Translations under genes and position numbers: made by a program
Shown: piece after piece, positions 26,604 through 36,757 of the stretch
How positions within the stretch are numbered: position 1 is the first letter of the stretch
How the letters are laid out: the number at the start of each line of letters is the position of its first letter
Source: Alphaproteobacteria bacterium
GTDB lineage: Bacteria; Pseudomonadota; Alphaproteobacteria; Micropepsales; Micropepsaceae
Direction of reading: 5' to 3'
DNA: 64,000 nt
Assembly: GCA_017308475.1 (NCBI GenBank)
Contig: JAFKEU010000007.1
Coordinates: 310,001 to 374,000 of the forward strand
The notes under the pieces: model-generated
The model's database searches: none
What the model was told of the DNA's origin: nothing
What the model saw: only the letters and a program-made list of their open reading frames with translations

Positions 26604-26651
26604 AAAAAAGGCCCCCAAAAAGGCCCCCAGAGGCCCCCAAAAAGGCCCCCA
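26604..26651. repeat. Short GGCCCCC repeats between integrase relic and tRNA-Leu
   Basis: Four copies of GGCCCCC spaced by A-rich bases (AAAAA, AGA, AAAAA), just upstream of the integrase start. A possible remnant of arm-type integrase sites or a replication-slippage tract. Confidence 0.6.
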
Positions 26652-26764
26652 CGGCACTCTGGATGCCAACGGACGTAGTTGGACGCCGCTGGCTAAACAG
26701 CGCTGATTTTATTGGGTTTTTCGGAGAATTTCTAGACTGTATCGGAGCCCGTCGGACGGGTAAA

Positions 26765-26849
<85 letters not shown>

Positions 26850-26980
26850 ACGGGGCCGGCCCCAAAAAATTCAGGGCCAACCGGTAGGGGCGCGATGTTT
26901 AGGGGGGTGGCGTCCCCAAGTCAATCGCCCAGGAACCGGCTCCGGTATAGGCTTGACCGGGCACGGAATCGGGGGGTGGC

Positions 26981-27304
26981 ATGCTGGTGGTGACAACGGA
27001 AAACGTGCCCGGGCACCGGGTTGTCTGGGTTTATGGCCAGGTGTTCGGCGTGGTGGTCCGCTCTCGCGGCCTGGGCGGCAACATCATGGCGGGGCTGCGC
27101 TCCCTGGTGGGCGGAGAAATCCATGAATACACTGCCCTGCTGGAAGAGGCCCGCCGTCATGCCGTGGACCGGCTGGTGCGCAACGCAACCGTCATGGGGG
27201 CCAATGCCATTGTGATGATGCGCTTTGATTCCGCCGAGATCGGCCAGGTCATGAGCGAGATCGTAGCCTATGGCACCGCGGTGACCATCGAGGCTGTCCC
27301 ATGA
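26981..27304 (+). CDS. YbjQ/UPF0145 family heavy-metal-binding-domain protein
   Basis: A 107-aa soluble protein with the YbjQ landmarks: VTTENVPGHRV at the N-terminus, VVRSRGLGGNIMAGLRSLVGGEI in the middle and GANAIVMMRFDS near the C-terminus. Members form pentamers; the molecular function is not established. The start at 26981 is the first ATG of the conserved region. The stop overlaps an out-of-frame ATG, and a small membrane protein gene follows within 3 bp. Confidence 0.88.
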   Translation: MLVVTTENVPGHRVVWVYGQVFGVVVRSRGLGGNIMAGLRSLVGGEIHEYTALLEEARRHAVDRLVRNATVMGANAIVMMRFDSAEIGQVMSEIVAYGTAVTIEAVP

Positions 27305-27307
27305 GCG

Positions 27308-27598
27308 TTGGGCCATGACCTGCGGCAGGCTGTCCTGGCCCTTGGGGTAGTACTGGCGGGCCTGGGGGCCATCGCCCTGCTGACAGGGCTGATACCGCCT
27401 GCCCTGGTGATGGGCATCTGGGGCATCCTTATCGTGATGGGGATCGTCTATGAACGCTTCCGCTACAAGGCCGTGGAGCCCACCGCCCCAGGGGCGGGCT
27501 GGAGCGGCACCAGCGAGCGTTTTGTCGACCCCGAAACCGGCCAGAAAGTGCGCGTCTACGTGAATGACGCGGGTGAGCGCCGCTATGTGCAGGAATAG
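27308..27598 (+). CDS. Small membrane protein downstream of the YbjQ gene
   Basis: A 96-aa protein with two hydrophobic segments (residues about 7-27 and 30-46) and a hydrophilic tail with WSGTSERFVDPETGQKVRVYV. No family recognised. The only upstream start in frame is TTG at 27308, three bases after the YbjQ stop; the next ATG (27411) would remove the first membrane segment. Tight spacing and continuity of coding character support cotranslation with the YbjQ gene. Confidence 0.6.
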   Translation: MGHDLRQAVLALGVVLAGLGAIALLTGLIPPALVMGIWGILIVMGIVYERFRYKAVEPTAPGAGWSGTSERFVDPETGQKVRVYVNDAGERRYVQE

Positions 27599-27670
27599 GT
27601 TTCCGCGCGGCCCCCGCCGGGGTATGTAGCGGGCGAAGGTTTAGCCGAACTTGCCACAGAGAAACAGGCC

Positions 27671-28621
27671 ATGAAAAACAGAACTGTCACGGTCATTGGA
27701 GCCACGGGGTTTCTGGGCCGCCATGCGGTGCGGGCACTTGCCAAAGCGGGATGGCGCATCAAGGCCGCATCCCGCCATCCGGCGCGGGGCTTCTTCCTGC
27801 GGCCCATGGGTAGCGTCGGCCAGATCGAGCTCGTCAAATGCGACGTGGCCGATGCGGACTCGGTTGCCGCAGTCCTGAAGGGCGCCGATGCCGTGGTGAA
27901 CCTGACGGGCATCCTGTTCGAAAAAGGCCAGACCTTCGAGGATGTCCAAGCCGCCGGCGCCACCCATGTGGCCGACGCTGCGGCCGCCGCCGGCATCACC
28001 GCGCTGGTCCATGTCTCGGCCATCGGCGCGGACCGGGATTCCGAGTCCGTCTATGCCCGCACCAAGGCAGAAGGAGAGGAATCCATTCGCCAGGCCGTCC
28101 CCGGTGCGGTGATCCTGCGCCCATCCATCGTCTTCGGGCCCGAAGATGGCTTCTTCAACAAATTCGCCGGCATGGCGCGTTTTCTGCCGGCGCTGCCCCT
28201 GATCGGGGGCGGCAAGACCCGTTTCCAGCCCGTGTTTGTGGGTGACGTGGCCACCGCCATCGTGACTGCACTGGACAGCCAGGCGGCGCGCGGCCGCACT
28301 TTCGAGCTGGGCGGGCCGGGAATCTACAGCTTCAGGGAACTGATGGAGATCATCCTGAAGGAAACCGGGCGCCGCCGTGCCCTGGTGCCCGTGCCCTTCG
28401 GCATCGCCATGCTGAAGGCCGCCTTCCTGCAGCTTCTGCCCAGTCCGGTCCTGACCATGGACCAGGTACGTCTGTTGAAGAAGAACAATATCGTGACCGC
28501 TGGCGCGCCTGGTCTTCTGGATCTTGGCATCACCGCGACCTCGGTGGAAGCGGTGGTACCGTCCTATCTGTGGCGATACCGTGCCAAGGGCGAATATGCC
28601 CAGGATGCGGCCCAAGCCTGA
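27671..28621 (+). CDS. NAD(P)-binding Rossmann protein, complex I NDUFA9-like
   Basis: A 316-aa atypical short-chain dehydrogenase. The nucleotide-binding GATGFLGRHAVRAL is at residues about 10-23, VNLTGIL near 79, SAIGAD near 120 and YARTKAEGE near 131 (a Tyr-x3-Lys pair shifted as in this group). The C-terminal half, with PIGGG and RFQPVFVGDVA, is that of bacterial proteins related to the mitochondrial complex I subunit NDUFA9. It may act in complex I assembly or quinone metabolism; a sugar epimerase is a less likely alternative. It converges on uppP with 10 bp between stops. Confidence 0.85.
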   Translation: MKNRTVTVIGATGFLGRHAVRALAKAGWRIKAASRHPARGFFLRPMGSVGQIELVKCDVADADSVAAVLKGADAVVNLTGILFEKGQTFEDVQAAGATHVADAAAAAGITALVHVSAIGADRDSESVYARTKAEGEESIRQAVPGAVILRPSIVFGPEDGFFNKFAGMARFLPALPLIGGGKTRFQPVFVGDVATAIVTALDSQAARGRTFELGGPGIYSFRELMEIILKETGRRRALVPVPFGIAMLKAAFLQLLPSPVLTMDQVRLLKKNNIVTAGAPGLLDLGITATSVEAVVPSYLWRYRAKGEYAQDAAQA

Positions 28622-28631
28622 ATGCTGAACC

Positions 28632-29438
28632 CTAGACAAAGGCTAGATAGGCCATCAACGCCAGTCCCGCGACGATGCGGTACCAGCCGAAGGGACGAAG
28701 GCCATAGCGTGCCACGATGGCGAGGAAGCTGCGGATCACTATCCAGGCGACCAGGAATGACACGATAAAGCCGACGGCAATGTCGGCGCTTTGTGCCGAC
28801 GAGAGCGCCCCACCCTTCTTGTACAGCTCATAGGCCGTGGCGCCCAACATGGTCGGCACCGCCAGATAGAAGGTAAAGACTGTGGCAGCGCTGCGCTCTA
28901 CGCCCAGCAGTTCGCCGCCCAGGATCGTGGCGCCCGAGCGCGAGATGCCCGGCAGCAGCGCCATGATCTGGCACAGGCCGATCTGGAAGGCCTTGCCCAG
29001 AGGAAGCTGGTCACCGCGCATGAAGCGCGGGGGCGGCGCGATGCGTTCGAACAGAAGGATCATCAGTCCGCCCGCGGTCCAGGAAATGGCGATCACCGGC
29101 ATGGCGATGGTGGGATTAAGCAGCACGGCGTTGATCTGGAAAGCCAGAAGCACGCCGGCGACGGCCGATGGCAGGAAGGCCAGGACCACGCCGCCGGCGA
29201 AGCGGCGCGAATCCGCCGATGTGGGTAAGGTGATCAGGACCGTCCAGAACTTGCGGAAATAGATCGCCACCACGGCCATAATCGCGCCCAGCTGGATCAC
29301 CACGGTGAAGGCTTCCCAGTTTTCGGACAGGCCCAGCAGCCGCTCGGCCACCAGAAGGTGGGCGGTGGAGGAAATGGGAAGAAATTCCGTCACGCCTTCG
29401 ACCACACCCAGGATGATGGACATCAGGATATTGTGCAT
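28632..29438 (-). CDS. uppP: Undecaprenyl-diphosphatase
   Basis: Integral membrane phosphatase that recycles undecaprenyl diphosphate to the monophosphate carrier for peptidoglycan synthesis; its loss sensitises cells to bacitracin. From the ATG at 29438 the protein is 268 aa with eight membrane segments and both active-site regions: GVVEGVTEFLPISSTAHL at about 9-26 and PGISRSGATI near 170. An AAGGA lies upstream of this start; the longer frame from 29471 lacks one. It is divergent from mtgA, another cell-wall gene, 85 bp away. Confidence 0.96.
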   Translation of the reverse strand: MHNILMSIILGVVEGVTEFLPISSTAHLLVAERLLGLSENWEAFTVVIQLGAIMAVVAIYFRKFWTVLITLPTSADSRRFAGGVVLAFLPSAVAGVLLAFQINAVLLNPTIAMPVIAISWTAGGLMILLFERIAPPPRFMRGDQLPLGKAFQIGLCQIMALLPGISRSGATILGGELLGVERSAATVFTFYLAVPTMLGATAYELYKKGGALSSAQSADIAVGFIVSFLVAWIVIRSFLAIVARYGLRPFGWYRIVAGLALMAYLAFV

Positions 29439-29523
29439 GCGGAGACTGTCCTTCGGGGCGGGGGGAAACACCTAACATCGCGGCGTATCGCGTGCACGGA
29501 TTAAGTTTAGGTATAGTCCGTTG

Positions 29524-30231
29524 ATGGCGGGGCGGGGATTGGCAATGTGGCGGAAACGCGGTTGGCTGTGGCGCATTCTTGTCGCCATTTTTGTCCTTCT
29601 GGTTCCCGCACCCGTCCTGTTGCTGCTGTTGTTCCGTTTCGTGCCCGTCCCGGGGACGCCGGAGATGCTGGTCAGCGTCATCGAGGGCAAAGGCGCCCGC
29701 CACCAATGGGTGGACGACGTCTCGCCCCGGCTGGAGCGGGCGGTGATCGCCGCCGAGGACCAGAATTTCTGCCGCCACCATGGCTTTGACTTCGAAGCCA
29801 TCGACAAGGCGCTGGCCGAACACAGGCGCCATCCCAAGAGGCCGATGCGCGGGGCGAGCACCATCTCCCAGCAGACCGCCCGCACCCTGTTCCTGGTTCC
29901 CATGCGCAGCTGGGTCCGCAAGGGGCTGGAAGCTTATCTGACCGTCCTGGTGGAGTTCCTGTGGCCAAAGAAGCGCATCCTGGATGCCTATCTGAACCTG
30001 GTGGACTGGGGTGACGGGATTTTTGGCGCCCAGGCGGCGGCGCGGGCCTATTTCGGGACGGATGCGGCGGACCTGACCGGCGCGGAAGCGGCGCGGCTGG
30101 CCGCGATCCTTCCCAATCCCCACAAATGGCGGGCGGCGCGGCCGGGGCGCTATGTCTCCCGCCGGGCAACCACCCTTGAGGCCCGCAGCGCCGTGGTGGT
30201 GCGTGACGGCCTGAACTTTTGCGTTCGCTGA
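29524..30231 (+). CDS. mtgA: Monofunctional peptidoglycan transglycosylase
   Basis: Polymerises lipid II into glycan strands on the outer face of the inner membrane. One N-terminal membrane segment (about residues 17-38) is followed by a GT51 domain: AAEDQNFCRHHGFD contains the catalytic Glu and RGASTISQQTARTLF the second conserved block. No transpeptidase domain follows, so it is the monofunctional enzyme (235 aa). ATG at 29524 is used; a TTG three bases earlier is also in frame. Three 31-36 bp repeats follow the stop. Confidence 0.95.
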   Translation: MAGRGLAMWRKRGWLWRILVAIFVLLVPAPVLLLLLFRFVPVPGTPEMLVSVIEGKGARHQWVDDVSPRLERAVIAAEDQNFCRHHGFDFEAIDKALAEHRRHPKRPMRGASTISQQTARTLFLVPMRSWVRKGLEAYLTVLVEFLWPKKRILDAYLNLVDWGDGIFGAQAAARAYFGTDAADLTGAEAARLAAILPNPHKWRAARPGRYVSRRATTLEARSAVVVRDGLNFCVR

Positions 30232-30267
30232 CTTTGCGTTCGCCGGGCCGGGCGGATAGAAGGCGGC

Positions 30268-30370
30268 CTTCCTTTTGTCCGTTTGCTACTTGAGGACGCT
30301 TTCCTTTGTCCTACCGCTTCGCTACTTGAGGACACTTTCCTTTGTCCTACCGCTTCGCTACTTGAGGACA
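30268..30370. repeat. Three tandem 31-36 bp repeats between mtgA and the GST gene
   Basis: Units begin at 30268 (31 bp, diverged), 30299 and 30335 (36 bp, identical to each other) and each ends GCTACTTGAGGAC. Each junction can form a small hairpin (AGGACA pairing with TGTCCT). The last unit ends 1 bp before the GST start codon, so the array forms the 5' leader of that gene. Confidence 0.85.
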
Positions 30371-30371
30371 A

Positions 30372-31016
30372 ATGCGCCGCCTGATTCACCTGATGCTGTC
30401 GCCCTCTTGCCGGCTGGCCCGGCTGGTGGTGGGAGAAAAGCGCCTGGCGTTCGATCCGGTCTTGGCCGAGGATGCGCGCAATCCCATGCCGGTCTTCATC
30501 GACATGGACGGAACCCGGGCCGAGGGCGTGTGGGCGATCGTCGATCATATGGAAGCCAATTATCCCGACCATCCCCTGGCGCCCGAAGATGCCGCTGCGC
30601 GGCGCGAAAGCCTGCGCTGGCTGGACTGGGCAATGGGACCGTTCCACGAACAGGTCACCCAGCGTGTCGTGTATGAAAAGGCCGGCCAGCGCTTCACCGG
30701 CGCCGCCTTCAGCCGCACCCCTGACATGAACACGATCCGCGCGGGCCGCGAGGAACTGAAGCTGGCGCTGTCGTCCATCAACCGCGCCGTGGAGAGCAAT
30801 GGTTATCTCGCAGGCCGCAATTGCAGCCTGGGCGACCTGGCGGTTGCGGCGCACCTGTCCGCGCTGGACTATTTCGGCGAAGTGCCGTGGGGCGATTATG
30901 CCAGTGCCGGCGAATGGTATGTGCGGATGAAGTCGCGGCCCGCTTTCCGTTCGCTTCTGGGCGACCGGGTGCCCGGCCAGCCGCCGGTGGCCCATTATGC
31001 CGAACTCGACTTCTGA
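30372..31016 (+). CDS. Glutathione S-transferase family protein
   Basis: A 214-aa cytoplasmic protein with an N-terminal thioredoxin-like domain ([22 protein letters not shown], where the Ser-Cys region is the usual active-site position) and a C-terminal helical domain containing [22 protein letters not shown], the N-capping box of GSTs. Substrate unknown. The start directly follows the 36-bp tandem repeats and no Shine-Dalgarno other than the GAGGAC of the last repeat is visible, so the repeat itself may supply the ribosome site. It overlaps queG by 20 bp. Confidence 0.9.
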   Translation: MRRLIHLMLSPSCRLARLVVGEKRLAFDPVLAEDARNPMPVFIDMDGTRAEGVWAIVDHMEANYPDHPLAPEDAAARRESLRWLDWAMGPFHEQVTQRVVYEKAGQRFTGAAFSRTPDMNTIRAGREELKLALSSINRAVESNGYLAGRNCSLGDLAVAAHLSALDYFGEVPWGDYASAGEWYVRMKSRPAFRSLLGDRVPGQPPVAHYAELDF

Positions 31017-32112
31017 AATCATAAAGACCGAGGCGAAGGCCCTTGGCTTCGATGCCGCGCGCATCACCGGCGCCGCCGGCGTGGGCGCCGGCGGCGAACG
31101 GCTGAAAGCGTTCCTGGATGCGGGCCATCACGGCGGGATGGCATGGATGGCCGATCGCGCCCACTGGCGTGCCGATCCCACCGCCATGTGGCCGGGCGCC
31201 AAAAGCGCCATCCTGCTGGGCATGAATTATGGGCCAGACGGCGATCCGCTTGGCGTGCTGGCGCGGAAGGATCGCGGCGCCATCTCGGCCTATGCCCAGG
31301 GCGACGACTATCACGACGTGGTCAAGAAGAAGCTGAAGGTCCTGGGCGGCTTCATTCACCAGCGCTTCGGCGCCGAGGTGAAAGTGTTCGTCGATACCGC
31401 TCCGGTGATGGAAAAGCCGCTGGCCGCACGCGCAGGAATCGGCTGGCAGGGCAAGCACACCAACCTGGTCAGCCGGCAGTTCGGTTCCTGGCTGTTCCTG
31501 GGTTCGGTCTTCACCACGCTTGAGCTTCCGGCGGACGCGCCGGAGAGCGACCATTGCGGCAACTGCCGTGCCTGCCTGGATGTGTGCCCCACCGATGCGT
31601 TTCCCGCGCCCTACCGGCTGGATGCGCGGCGCTGCATTTCGTACCTGACCATCGAACACAAGGGCCCGATCCCGCGCGAATTCCGTGCCGCTATGGGCAA
31701 CCGCATCTACGGCTGCGACGATTGCCTGGCGGTGTGCCCATGGAACAAGTTCGCGCAACTGGCGCGCGAGCAGAAGCTTCAGGCACGGGAGGAACTGAAG
31801 GCGCCGCCGCTGGCGGAACTGGCGGCGCTGGACGACGCGGGTTTCCGCGCCCTGTTCGCCAGGTCGCCGGTCAAGCGCATCGGCCGCGACCGGTTTGTGC
31901 GCAATGTGATGATCGCCGTCGGCAACAGCGGCGCAATGGAACTGATTGATTGCGCCAAACGCGCGCTGGCCGATCCGGCGCCCATGGTGCGCGGGGCGGC
32001 GGTTTGGGCGCTGTCGCGGCTTTTGCCGGAAAAGGATTTTTCGGCGCTGGCACGGCAGCATTGCAGCGAATCCGATCCCGACGTGCGGGCGGAGTGGGGC
32101 GTCACTCCTTGA
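30997..32112 (+). CDS. queG: Epoxyqueuosine reductase
   Basis: Cobalamin- and Fe-S-dependent enzyme for the last step of queuosine synthesis in tRNA. At 371 aa it has the N-terminal B12-binding reductase domain, with [10 protein letters not shown] and GWQGKHTNL, then the two [4Fe-4S] motifs [16 protein letters not shown] (residues about 188-203) and [11 protein letters not shown] (about 238-248), and a HEAT-like C-terminus. The start overlaps the GST gene end by 20 bp, so the two are coupled. It converges on and overlaps the TPR gene by 11 bp. Confidence 0.96.
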   Translation: MPNSTSEIIKTEAKALGFDAARITGAAGVGAGGERLKAFLDAGHHGGMAWMADRAHWRADPTAMWPGAKSAILLGMNYGPDGDPLGVLARKDRGAISAYAQGDDYHDVVKKKLKVLGGFIHQRFGAEVKVFVDTAPVMEKPLAARAGIGWQGKHTNLVSRQFGSWLFLGSVFTTLELPADAPESDHCGNCRACLDVCPTDAFPAPYRLDARRCISYLTIEHKGPIPREFRAAMGNRIYGCDDCLAVCPWNKFAQLAREQKLQAREELKAPPLAELAALDDAGFRALFARSPVKRIGRDRFVRNVMIAVGNSGAMELIDCAKRALADPAPMVRGAAVWALSRLLPEKDFSALARQHCSESDPDVRAEWGVTP

Positions 32113-32860
32113 GGGCATCCAGATTGTCCCGCGCGGCGGCCGCGGTGGCGCCGGACGGCGAGGCCTTGAGCGCGGCCTGAAAATCGCGCCGCGCCCCGCC
32201 CATGTCGCCGACCTGCTTGCGCAAGAGGCCGCGCTCGACCAACGCGTCGCCGTCATCGGGGCGAAGCTTCAGCGCCGCTTCGATGTCGGACCAGGCATCC
32301 TTCAGCCGTCCCAGCGCGCGGCGGGCGCTGGCACGCAGCACCAGAAGATCGGCACGGCGCGGGTCCGTCTGCAGCGCGGCGCTGAGGTCGGAATCCACCT
32401 CGCCCCAGTTCTTGCGCATGGCCTGGGCGCGGGCGAGATCGGCGAAGAGATCGGCGTCCCCGCCCGACAGCGCCAGCGCCGACGACAGGCTGGCGATGGC
32501 CTTGGCGCCGTCACCCGCCATCAGCCAGGCGTTGCCGGCCTGGTCGAACAGGGTGGCGCGGAAATTCGCGTCGGCAATCTCCTTGTTGCGCGCCAATGCG
32601 TCCAGCCGCGCCGCAGCTTCGCCAAAACGGCCCATGCCCACCAGTGCCAGGGCGGCACAATGCTGCGCGGGCATGCCGCCGCCCTTGCTTGCCCAGGCCA
32701 TCGCCTCTTTCAGCGCCCCGGCCGGCGCATCGTTGGCCATCGCCAGGCACGCCCGGTAGCGGCCCGCATCACCCGCAGGCGCCGCAAGCGCCGTGGCGGG
32801 TAACAGACTGAACAGCACGACGACGGCAATGCGATTTGCAGGCAACATTGTGACGCTCAT
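32102..32860 (-). CDS. Exported TPR protein
   Basis: A 252-aa protein with a signal peptide ([22 protein letters not shown], from either Met1 or Met5) followed by about five tetratricopeptide repeats, such as [20 protein letters not shown] and [20 protein letters not shown]. Likely a periplasmic scaffold; partner unknown. It is divergent from the M48 protease gene, 79 bp away, and the two may share a promoter region. Its 3' end overlaps queG on the other strand. Confidence 0.82.
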   Translation of the reverse strand: MSVTMLPANRIAVVVLFSLLPATALAAPAGDAGRYRACLAMANDAPAGALKEAMAWASKGGGMPAQHCAALALVGMGRFGEAAARLDALARNKEIADANFRATLFDQAGNAWLMAGDGAKAIASLSSALALSGGDADLFADLARAQAMRKNWGEVDSDLSAALQTDPRRADLLVLRASARRALGRLKDAWSDIEAALKLRPDDGDALVERGLLRKQVGDMGGARRDFQAALKASPSGATAAAARDNLDALKE

Positions 32861-32939
32861 GACACGCCGGGCATACCGGCAGACGATAGCGGATTATTTG
32901 CTTCTGGCGACATTGCAATTGCTGTTAGGCTCATCGTCC

Positions 32940-34313
32940 ATGATCTCAAAGCTTTTCGCGGGCGTGATTGCGCCGATTCTGGTCCTTGTCATCCTGGCCC
33001 TTTGCGGCGCCGCCCGCGCCCAGGATGCCGCACTGCCACAGCTTCCGCCGCATGCCGCACCGGTGCAGCAGGTCCAGATGGGCACCCTGCCGACGCTGGA
33101 CACCACGCCGTCCTTCGACGCGGAGGCGGCGACAAAAGCCTATCTGGCAAAGGTGAGCGGCGCGGCGCGGGCCCGCTCCGACGCCTATTTCGAAGGCGGC
33201 TACTGGCTGCAGCTTGTGGACCTGATCTATAGCCTGACTGTGGCGGGGCTGCTGTTGTGGCTGCAGATTTCGGCGCGCATACGCGACTGGGCGGGCGGGA
33301 TCACCCGCAACCACAGCTATCAGGTGATGATCTATGCCGCCTGTTATGTGGCGATCGTCACCGTGGCCGGGCTGCCGCTGTCGATCTATGAAGGCTTCAT
33401 CCGCGAACATGCCTTTGGCCTGTCCAACCAGAGTTTCGTGCAATGGTTCGCGGACTTCGCCATCGGCTTTGCGGTGACGATGATCGCCAGCCTGGTCATT
33501 CTGCCGGTCATGTATGCCGCCATCCGGCGCGCGGGACGGGCCTGGTGGATATGGGGCGCCGCCATTACCATCGCGTTTTTCATCGTCTTCCTTGTTATCT
33601 ATCCGGTTTTCGTGGCGCCGCTGTTCAACCATTATTCGCCTTTGCCGGACAGCCCGCTGAAAAAGGATATCCTGTCCCTGGCGCGCGCCAACGGCATCCC
33701 CGCCGACAATGTCTGGCTGGTCGATGCCTCGCGCCAGTCCAAGCGCATCTCTGCCAATGTCTCGGGGTTCCTGGGTACCACGCGCATTTCGCTGAACGAC
33801 AACCTGCTCAAGCAGGGCACCCATGACGAGGTGCTGGCGGTCATGGGCCATGAGATGGGTCATTATGTGATGGGTCATACCACTCGGCTGCTTCTGCTGA
33901 TGGGCCTGGTGGCGATTGCCGGCTTTGCCTTCATGGCCTGGGGATTTAACCTGTCGGTGGCATGGTTCGGCGGCGCCTGGCAGGTGCGCGAGGTCTCCGA
34001 CATGGCGGGCCTGCCGCTGCTGGCGGCCTGGGGCATGATCTTCCTGTTCCTGGCCACGCCCGTCACCAACACCATCGTGCGCACCACAGAACAGCAGGCG
34101 GACTATTTCGGCGTCAATGCCGCGCGCAAGCCCGATGCCTTCGCCACCGTGGCGCTGAAGCTTTCCACCTATCGCAAGCTGGAGCCCGGGCCGTGTGAAG
34201 AGGCGATCTTCTTCGACCATCCGTCGGGCCGCACCCGCATCCACACCATGATGGTGTGGAAGAAGGAACATATCGGCGACCTGGACATACGCGATACGGC
34301 GAACCTGCCGTGA
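32940..34313 (+). CDS. M48 family (Ste24-like) membrane metalloprotease
   Basis: A 457-aa integral membrane zinc protease. A leader segment (residues 1-27) is followed by a periplasmic stretch, several membrane segments, the zinc motif HEMGH at residues about 304-308 and the third ligand in EQQADYFGVNAARKPDAFA near residue 385. This is the CAAX-protease/Ste24 arrangement rather than HtpX, judging by the large N-terminal membrane domain. Substrates in bacteria are misfolded membrane proteins or unknown. The start is the ATG at 32940; the open frame upstream overlaps the divergent gene. Confidence 0.92.
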   Translation: MISKLFAGVIAPILVLVILALCGAARAQDAALPQLPPHAAPVQQVQMGTLPTLDTTPSFDAEAATKAYLAKVSGAARARSDAYFEGGYWLQLVDLIYSLTVAGLLLWLQISARIRDWAGGITRNHSYQVMIYAACYVAIVTVAGLPLSIYEGFIREHAFGLSNQSFVQWFADFAIGFAVTMIASLVILPVMYAAIRRAGRAWWIWGAAITIAFFIVFLVIYPVFVAPLFNHYSPLPDSPLKKDILSLARANGIPADNVWLVDASRQSKRISANVSGFLGTTRISLNDNLLKQGTHDEVLAVMGHEMGHYVMGHTTRLLLLMGLVAIAGFAFMAWGFNLSVAWFGGAWQVREVSDMAGLPLLAAWGMIFLFLATPVTNTIVRTTEQQADYFGVNAARKPDAFATVALKLSTYRKLEPGPCEEAIFFDHPSGRTRIHTMMVWKKEHIGDLDIRDTANLP

Positions 34314-34566
34314 GGACAGACGCGGGATAGCGCGGCATTCGCACCCGCTATTCGTTTGCGCATTTTTGGCGTACCCCCCTCCCCCCGGCAGGCGGGAGAT
34401 TCCCGGCGTTTGTGCGGCCTTCGGCGTGGACAGGCGCGCACCGGTCTGACCGGCGCGCGTGGACAGCGCGATTGGATAAAGGGTGGACTGGCAAGGGCGG
34501 CGCGGCTTCATTGCGCCAGTCTAGCGCGGCGCGGGATGGAGGCGGACAAGTTGTAATGTCGGCCGC

Positions 34567-35571
34567 TTAAGGCAGTTTTTCGGCCAGCGCGGCATAGAGC
34601 GGATTGGCGGTATCGAACACGTAATCCGCATCCTGGGTGGTGGCGGGGGCGGCACAGCCTTCGGCGCGCAGGGCGGCGATGGCATCCATCAGTCTGGCGC
34701 GCGGCACCAGCAGGGAATATTCGCCTTGTGCGTCGGTGGGCTTGGACAGCAGGCTGGCATCGGCCATGCGGGCCAGCGTGGCCAGCACACGGTCGGTATC
34801 CACATTGGCGGCTTGGCCGTCCAGCCGCACCCGCATGATCTGGGAGGATTTGGCGCGGGCGCGCGCGTTGAGGCGGCCCAGAAGATCCTCCGCCGCCTTG
34901 CGCGCATCCGCCGTCCAGTCCGCCGTCAGCGAGGCGGCCAGCTGGGCCTGGCTTTCCAGGATGGTGCCGTCCTCAAGCTGCTTGAGCCCATTGGCGTCCA
35001 GCGTGGCGCCGGTGGTGGTGATGTCGACGATGGCCTCGGCAGTGCCCGCGGCGGGTGCGCCCTCGGTGGCGCCCGCGCTTTCCACGATGCGGTAGTCGGA
35101 AATGCCCATGCGGGCGAAGAAGCCCCGCGTCAGCTGCACATATTTGGTGGCGATGCGCAGCCGGCGGCGGTGGCGATGGGCAAAGGCGGCGCAGACATCA
35201 TCCAGATCGGCCATGGTGGAGACGTCGATCCAGTATTGCGGCACGGCCACCACCACATTGGCGAAGCCGAAGCCCAGCGGGCGCACCAGATGCACCCGGC
35301 CCTCAAGCTCGGGCGCGGCCTCGCGCAGCAGGTCCTCGCCGGTTATGCCCAGATGCACGTCGCCCGCCAGCAGCGACTGGGCGATTTCGGACGCCGAAAG
35401 CAGCATCACATCGATGTCGCCAAAGCCGTTCAGCGCGGCGCGGTAGCCGCGCGCGCCGGCGCGCTGTTTCAGTTTGGCGCCCGCATCGGCGAAATAGGCG
35501 TCGCAATCTTCCTTCAGGCGGCCTTTGGACGGAATGGCCAAAGTCAAGACAGAAGGCGTGGGCGCGGTCAT
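34567..35571 (-). CDS. hisG: ATP phosphoribosyltransferase, catalytic subunit
   Basis: First step of histidine synthesis: ATP plus PRPP gives phosphoribosyl-ATP. Motifs seen are LAIPSKGRL at the N-terminus, [12 protein letters not shown] near residue 142 and the PRPP loop [16 protein letters not shown] near 178. At 334 aa it is much longer than the 200-230 aa short form normally paired with HisZ, with about 90 extra C-terminal residues in an alpha/beta pattern. It overlaps hisZ by 4 bp (ATGA). Confidence 0.94.
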   Translation of the reverse strand: MTAPTPSVLTLAIPSKGRLKEDCDAYFADAGAKLKQRAGARGYRAALNGFGDIDVMLLSASEIAQSLLAGDVHLGITGEDLLREAAPELEGRVHLVRPLGFGFANVVVAVPQYWIDVSTMADLDDVCAAFAHRHRRRLRIATKYVQLTRGFFARMGISDYRIVESAGATEGAPAAGTAEAIVDITTTGATLDANGLKQLEDGTILESQAQLAASLTADWTADARKAAEDLLGRLNARARAKSSQIMRVRLDGQAANVDTDRVLATLARMADASLLSKPTDAQGEYSLLVPRARLMDAIAALRAEGCAAPATTQDADYVFDTANPLYAALAEKLP

Positions 35572-36755
35572 GACGCGGCTTCCTCTCGCGCCTTGTTCCC
35601 CTGGGCCTGGCGCGCGGCCAGAAGGCGCTCGGTGCGGATCGCCACGCCGATCGCCGAGACCGGCCTGCCCGCGCCCAGCGTTTCCAGCAGCGAGTCATAA
35701 CGGCCGCCGCCGGCAATCTGCACCGGGCCTTCGGCGTCACGCGCCCAAAGCTCGAACACGAAGCCCGTATAATATTCCATGTTGCGGCCGAAGCGGGCGG
35801 CAAAGCTGACCTGCGACGGCGCCACACCGAGGTCGGCCAGGGCCGCCAGCCGCTGCTCCATCGCCTGCAGCGGCGCATCCAGCGCGATGCCCGCGCTTGA
35901 TGTCAGCTTGCGCACTTCGGCTATGGCGGTCCCGGCATCGCCGGACACCGCCAGCAGGCTGGTGATGACATTGGCGATTTTTGGATCGAGACGCAGAGCG
36001 GCGGCGTCGGCGGCCTGTTCCATCAGCCGCTCCACGATCTCCTCGCGGGTGCGCGCGCCCTGCGGGGCGTCCGCCACCATGTCCATCAGCCCTTCGATCG
36101 CGGCGCGCGAATCCGATGCGGTCAGCCCGCCCAGCGAGCCCAGAAGCCGCTGCTGGTCGGATGCCGCGCCGCTGGTCAGGCGCGTGAGCAGCGCCTCGAA
36201 ATAGCCCACGCGCCAGAAATGGCGCTTCAGGCGGGCCCGCCATTGGGTGGGCACGTCCAGCGCATCGACCAGCGCACCGAACAGCGCCAGGTCGCCGATC
36301 TTGATGGTGAAATCCTTCAGCCCCACGGCGCGCAGCGCCTCCACCGCGATGGTGAGGACCTCCCGGTCGCCCGCCGCGCGGTCTTCGAGGCCGAGCAGCT
36401 CCACGCCCGCCTGATAGAATTGCGTGGGGCGGTGCGGTTCGTTCGGCTGATGGCGGAAGGCCAGGCCGTTATAGCAGATGCGCGCGGGGAAGCGCGTTTT
36501 GCCGGCCGCCACCTGCCTGCAGATGGGAATGGTCAGGTCGGGACGCAGGCACAGTTCGCGGCCCGACAGTTCGGTGAGAGTGAAAGTGCGGCGGCGGATC
36601 TCCTCACCCGAGCGGTCCAGGAAGATGTCGGCGGGCTGCAGCACCGAAGGTTCTTCGCGGCCATAGCCGCGCGCGGCGAAGACGCCAAGGATCGCGTCGG
36701 CCTGGCCGTTCAGCGCGGCGATGGCGGCAGCGTCGGAATAGGGAAAAGCGACCAT
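35568..36755 (-). CDS. hisZ: ATP phosphoribosyltransferase regulatory subunit
   Basis: A 395-aa class II aminoacyl-tRNA-synthetase paralogue that has no charging activity and activates HisG. It shows [26 protein letters not shown] (motif 2-like), a [15 protein letters not shown] stretch and a C-terminal [13 protein letters not shown] (motif 3-like) that resemble HisRS. It sits between hisS (2 bp away) and hisG (4-bp overlap) in the same orientation, which is the usual alphaproteobacterial order. Confidence 0.93.
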   Translation of the reverse strand: MVAFPYSDAAAIAALNGQADAILGVFAARGYGREEPSVLQPADIFLDRSGEEIRRRTFTLTELSGRELCLRPDLTIPICRQVAAGKTRFPARICYNGLAFRHQPNEPHRPTQFYQAGVELLGLEDRAAGDREVLTIAVEALRAVGLKDFTIKIGDLALFGALVDALDVPTQWRARLKRHFWRVGYFEALLTRLTSGAASDQQRLLGSLGGLTASDSRAAIEGLMDMVADAPQGARTREEIVERLMEQAADAAALRLDPKIANVITSLLAVSGDAGTAIAEVRKLTSSAGIALDAPLQAMEQRLAALADLGVAPSQVSFAARFGRNMEYYTGFVFELWARDAEGPVQIAGGGRYDSLLETLGAGRPVSAIGVAIRTERLLAARQAQGNKAREEAAS

Positions 36756-36757
36756 CG

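Noticed and set aside
30268..30370. CRISPR-like repeats
   Set aside because: Tandem units without spacers.
32946..34511. Minus-strand frame of 521 codons opposite the M48 protease
   Set aside because: Shadow; the HEMGH gene is real and complete.
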